NCBI RefSeq assembly: GCF_027257845.1
Contig: NZ_JAPVOT010000001.1
Location: 434,001-498,000, forward strand
Length of the DNA: 64,000 nt
DNA from: Alteromonas sp. BMJM2
GTDB lineage: Bacteria > Pseudomonadota > Gammaproteobacteria > Enterobacterales > Alteromonadaceae
Reading direction: 5' to 3'
Below, in pieces: positions 61,084-64,000 of this stretch. A program made the position numbers and the translations under genes. Below the pieces are notes generated by a model. The model did no database searches and was not told where the DNA came from. It saw only the letters and a program-made list of their open reading frames with translations. Positions within the stretch are counted from its first letter, which is position 1; the number at the start of each line of letters is the position of its first letter.

Positions 61084-64000
61084 TTACGTATGTGGCTGAG
61101 CTTCCTCTAATTCCCTTTCAAGCTGGTCACTGGCATCAGCTCTCGGCTTAGTAAATCGGGCTAGAGCAAGATACAGCACAGGAGTGAGGTATAGCGTGAA
61201 AACAACCGCAATACCTAGGCCGCCAAATACCACCCAGCCAATAGCATTTCGTGCTTCCGCACCAGCGCCAGTGGACAAGATTAACGGTAGTCCGCCTAGA
61301 ATGGTAGATACCAGCGTCATCATAATAGGTCTTAAACGTACCGTGCCTGCTTCCACAATAGCATCGTAAACAGAATACCCTTTATCCCGAAGCTGGTCGG
61401 CAAACTCAATAAGTAAGATGGCGTTTTTCGCCAAAAGGCCAATGAGCATGACTAGGCCAATCTGTGAGTAAACGTTTATTGACGTGCTGGTTAAGAACAA
61501 TGCATAAACCGCCGCTGCAATACCAAAGGGAACGGTAAGCATAACCACTACTGCACTGTTAACACTCTCAAACTGTGCAGCTAATACCAGTAGCACAATA
61601 ACAAATGCCAGAACGTAGGTAAGCGCAACTTGCTTAGATGTTTCTTCAAAGGTTTGAGCTTCACCTAAAAAGATAAGGCCAATACCGTCTGGTAATGCAT
61701 TTTGAGAAATAGCTCGTATTTCTTCAACCACATCACTCAGTGCTTTATCTTCCGGCAGTTCAACTTCAAGCTCAATGGCTCTGCGTTGGGCCTGACGCTC
61801 CAATTCCGCTGCCACACCTTCTTCACTTATGTAGGCTACGCTCGATAGCGGAACTAGGTTGCCATCAGTACTTTTCACGTAAAGGTTAGTCAGATCTGAA
61901 GGCGCCATTGTATTTCTATTGCTGGTTTGAAGCATAATAGGAATAGATTGGTCGCCTACGTTCAAATCGGCAATGTCATCGCCATTTACCGCGGCGCGTA
62001 GTGCACTAGAAATATCATTTAACGGCACGCCAAGCTCTTCAGCACGTCGTCTGTCGATATTCACACGTAGTTGTGGCTGAGTAGGGTCATAGCTCACCCG
62101 TGGACGGCCTAAATAGGGTAGTTTAGTTTCTATTTCAGTGGCAAAAGCCTGGGCTGCCTGATAAATATTTTCATAGGTATCACCGGTTAGCGCCATTTCC
62201 AAACCGCCGCCTTGTCCGCGAAGATTCAAACTATTGCCACCAAATGCGTTTCCAGGTGCGCCAGGAATAGCCTGCAGGCCTGGGCGAATCTCATTGACCA
62301 CATCTTGTAGCGACATATCGCGGTCGTCCCAATGCTTCAGGGGCGCGGTAATAAAGACGATATTCGGATCCCATTGCCCAACCACGGTATACATAGAATC
62401 TATTGTGCCTTTTTCCACATAAGGAAGGAGCATCTCTTCCATCTTCTCGGCTTGTCTATCCATAAAGTTAAGTCCGGCACCGTCAGGTCCACGAGCAAAA
62501 ATACGGATAGTTCCACGATCTTCACTAGGCAGTAGCTCATTATCGATATTACCCGATAATATATAGGCGCCACCGCCGGCTGCTAGACTTAATACACCCA
62601 CAACCCAACCATATTTCAGCGCTTTTAATAGCGATGATTGATACAGCGAAAGACACGCGTTACCAAATCGGCCAAAGGTGGCGTTAAAAAAGCTTTTGCC
62701 GTTTTCCTTAGGCTTTTTGACTGCAAGACGGGCAGTAAGCGCAGGCACCAATGAAAGGGCAACGAACGACGAAATAATAACGGCACCTGCTAATACACCG
62801 CCAAACTCTCTAAAGAGTTTACCTGCTGTTGATGGCAAAAATGCAATGGGAATAAACACAGATGCTAGCACTGCGGTTGTTGCCACTACTGCAAAAAACA
62901 CTTCTCGCGTACCAATTACCGCGGCTGCTCTTGCGCCAAGGCCCATGCTGCGACGGCGCTGAATATTCTCTGACACGACAATAGCATCATCAACAATCAT
63001 ACCGGTAGCAAGTACAAGTGCCAGCAAGGTCAAAATATTAATGGAAAAGCCCATTACCCAAATGATGGCAAGTGCCCCAGCTAATGATACTGGTATCGAT
63101 AGGGCGGGGACGAGCGTTGCGCGCCACGAGCCAATAAAGACAAGTAACGTAACAATAACCAGCGCTACGGTGAGGCTTAGCGACACTATCACTTCTTTCA
63201 CCGAGTCTCGGATAAATTCGGCATCGTCAGCCGTAACTACAATGTCCATATCGGTAAAGCGCTTGTCTAAATCACTCACCATTTCAAGCACTTCATCAGA
63301 AATTTCAATGGTGTTAGAGCTGGCTTGACGAATAACTCCCAAGCCAATAACCGGCATGCCGTCTAATCGCACCATACTGGTTGAATCTGCTGGGCCAAAA
63401 TATACGCTTGCTACATCGTTAACCCGAATGTCGCCCGATATAACGATATCGCCCACATCCTGCGCTGATACTGATGTTGCGTCAGCTCGAACAATAAGAG
63501 CCTGTTCTGATGATTGAATACTGCCAGCAGGTACGTCAAACGGAGCTAAAACAAGCGCGTCGGACACGTCTCTCATCGACAGTCCAAAGCTGGTTAATCG
63601 CAGTGGATCGACAGACACTCGGAGTACCCGTTCTCGTTCTCCACGCATATTGACATCAGCAACCCCTGGAATACTCAAAAATAAGGGGGCGACATCGGTA
63701 TTTACGCGTTCGGTGAGTGTTTCCATATCAAGGGTTTTACTCGATATGGCCAAGCTCACAACAGCTTGAGCGTCGTTGTCAGCGCGAATAATGGCAACTT
63801 GCTCAACATCTTCGGGAAGCTGTCGTTGTACGCGACTTACTGACTCACGGGTTTCGTTAGCTGCATCTTCCAAGTTAACACCAGGACGAAACTCAACACG
63901 AATACGGGCCGAGTTTTCTTCGCTTTGCGCTGAAATATTTTTTACACCACTTACCCGCGCTACCGCACCTTCAAGGCGGCTGGTTACTTCTGCGTCTACC
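61084..64000 (-). CDS. RND efflux transporter permease, N terminus off window
   Basis: About 970 residues are visible, and the frame stays open to the right edge (VDAEVTSRLEGAVARVSGV at the margin). The first transmembrane helix and the true start therefore lie outside. This is a hydrophobe/amphiphile-efflux type RND permease, the inner membrane pump of a tripartite system. GMIVDDAIVVSENIQRR holds the paired Asp residues of helix 4; FRPGVNLEDA and LRVSVDPLRLTSFGLSMRDV are porter-domain signatures; the last third includes GLLAKNAILLIEFADQLRD. Its membrane-fusion partner is probably just upstream, beyond the window. The substrate is unknown. Confidence 0.93.
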   Translation of the reverse strand, partial: VDAEVTSRLEGAVARVSGVKNISAQSEENSARIRVEFRPGVNLEDAANETRESVSRVQRQLPEDVEQVAIIRADNDAQAVVSLAISSKTLDMETLTERVNTDVAPLFLSIPGVADVNMRGERERVLRVSVDPLRLTSFGLSMRDVSDALVLAPFDVPAGSIQSSEQALIVRADATSVSAQDVGDIVISGDIRVNDVASVYFGPADSTSMVRLDGMPVIGLGVIRQASSNTIEISDEVLEMVSDLDKRFTDMDIVVTADDAEFIRDSVKEVIVSLSLTVALVIVTLLVFIGSWRATLVPALSIPVSLAGALAIIWVMGFSINILTLLALVLATGMIVDDAIVVSENIQRRRSMGLGARAAAVIGTREVFFAVVATTAVLASVFIPIAFLPSTAGKLFREFGGVLAGAVIISSFVALSLVPALTARLAVKKPKENGKSFFNATFGRFGNACLSLYQSSLLKALKYGWVVGVLSLAAGGGAYILSGNIDNELLPSEDRGTIRIFARGPDGAGLNFMDRQAEKMEEMLLPYVEKGTIDSMYTVVGQWDPNIVFITAPLKHWDDRDMSLQDVVNEIRPGLQAIPGAPGNAFGGNSLNLRGQGGGLEMALTGDTYENIYQAAQAFATEIETKLPYLGRPRVSYDPTQPQLRVNIDRRRAEELGVPLNDISSALRAAVNGDDIADLNVGDQSIPIMLQTSNRNTMAPSDLTNLYVKSTDGNLVPLSSVAYISEEGVAAELERQAQRRAIELEVELPEDKALSDVVEEIRAISQNALPDGIGLIFLGEAQTFEETSKQVALTYVLAFVIVLLVLAAQFESVNSAVVVMLTVPFGIAAAVYALFLTSTSINVYSQIGLVMLIGLLAKNAILLIEFADQLRDKGYSVYDAIVEAGTVRLRPIMMTLVSTILGGLPLILSTGAGAEARNAIGWVVFGGLGIAVVFTLYLTPVLYLALARFTKPRADASDQLERELEEAQPHT

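Overview
The window looks like chromosomal DNA of a marine gammaproteobacterium of the Alteromonas/Alteromonadales type. This is inferred from the protein sequences (UvrB, QueC/QueE, CysDCQN, FadI/FadJ, Ffh, the MoxR/Bat operon), from moderate GC content, and from housekeeping genes interspersed with signalling, peptidase and efflux genes. No rRNA, tRNA, CRISPR array, transposase, integrase or phage gene was found.

Layout. 0.5-8.5 kb: MATE transporter, uvrB, a LysR regulator, two related small membrane proteins separated by a 14-bp tandem repeat, the divergent queuosine genes queC/queE, and a periplasmic binding-protein-like gene. 8.5-21.6 kb, mostly minus strand: asnB, an M28 peptidase lipoprotein, a DUF3025 gene (plus), a YIP1-family protein, the sulfate activation operon cysD-cysC-cysQ-cysN-SLC13 permease, and putP. 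21.8-34.8 kb, minus strand: a TPR-like/GGDEF protein, an ECF sigma factor with its DUF3379 partner, a DUF885 lipoprotein, and the six-gene operon moxR-DUF58-DUF4381-batA-batBC-batD. 35.2-38.7 kb, plus strand: the fadI-fadJ beta-oxidation operon.

38.7-40.4 kb is an accessory islet of very small genes. On the minus strand are two double-glycine leader peptides followed by an overlapping 64-residue, two-helix membrane protein. This is the layout of a two-peptide (class IIb-like) bacteriocin/microcin with its immunity gene. The first peptide carries an in-frame TGA two codons after its GG cleavage site. The second is intact, and its leader closely resembles that of colicin/microcin V. No peptidase-exporter is present in the window. 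I consider this the most interesting, probably unannotated, element here. A 65-residue membrane protein (plus) and a 55-residue secreted peptide (minus) lie next to it.

40.6-64 kb: a 1518-residue propeller-PAS-GGDEF-EAL sensor, an M16 insulysin-type peptidase, sixA, a small coiled-coil protein, a YfjD/CorC-type CBS protein, a YpjD/CcsA-like membrane protein and ffh. Next comes a three-gene SMC operon of MksBEF/JetCBA type without a JetD nuclease. It is followed by a TerB-like protein, an alpha/beta-hydrolase lipoprotein and, cut by the right edge, an RND efflux pump.

Functional themes are sulfur activation, queuosine synthesis, fatty acid beta-oxidation, envelope quality control (Bat), c-di-GMP signalling (two proteins), SMC-based chromosome or plasmid handling, and a candidate antagonism locus.
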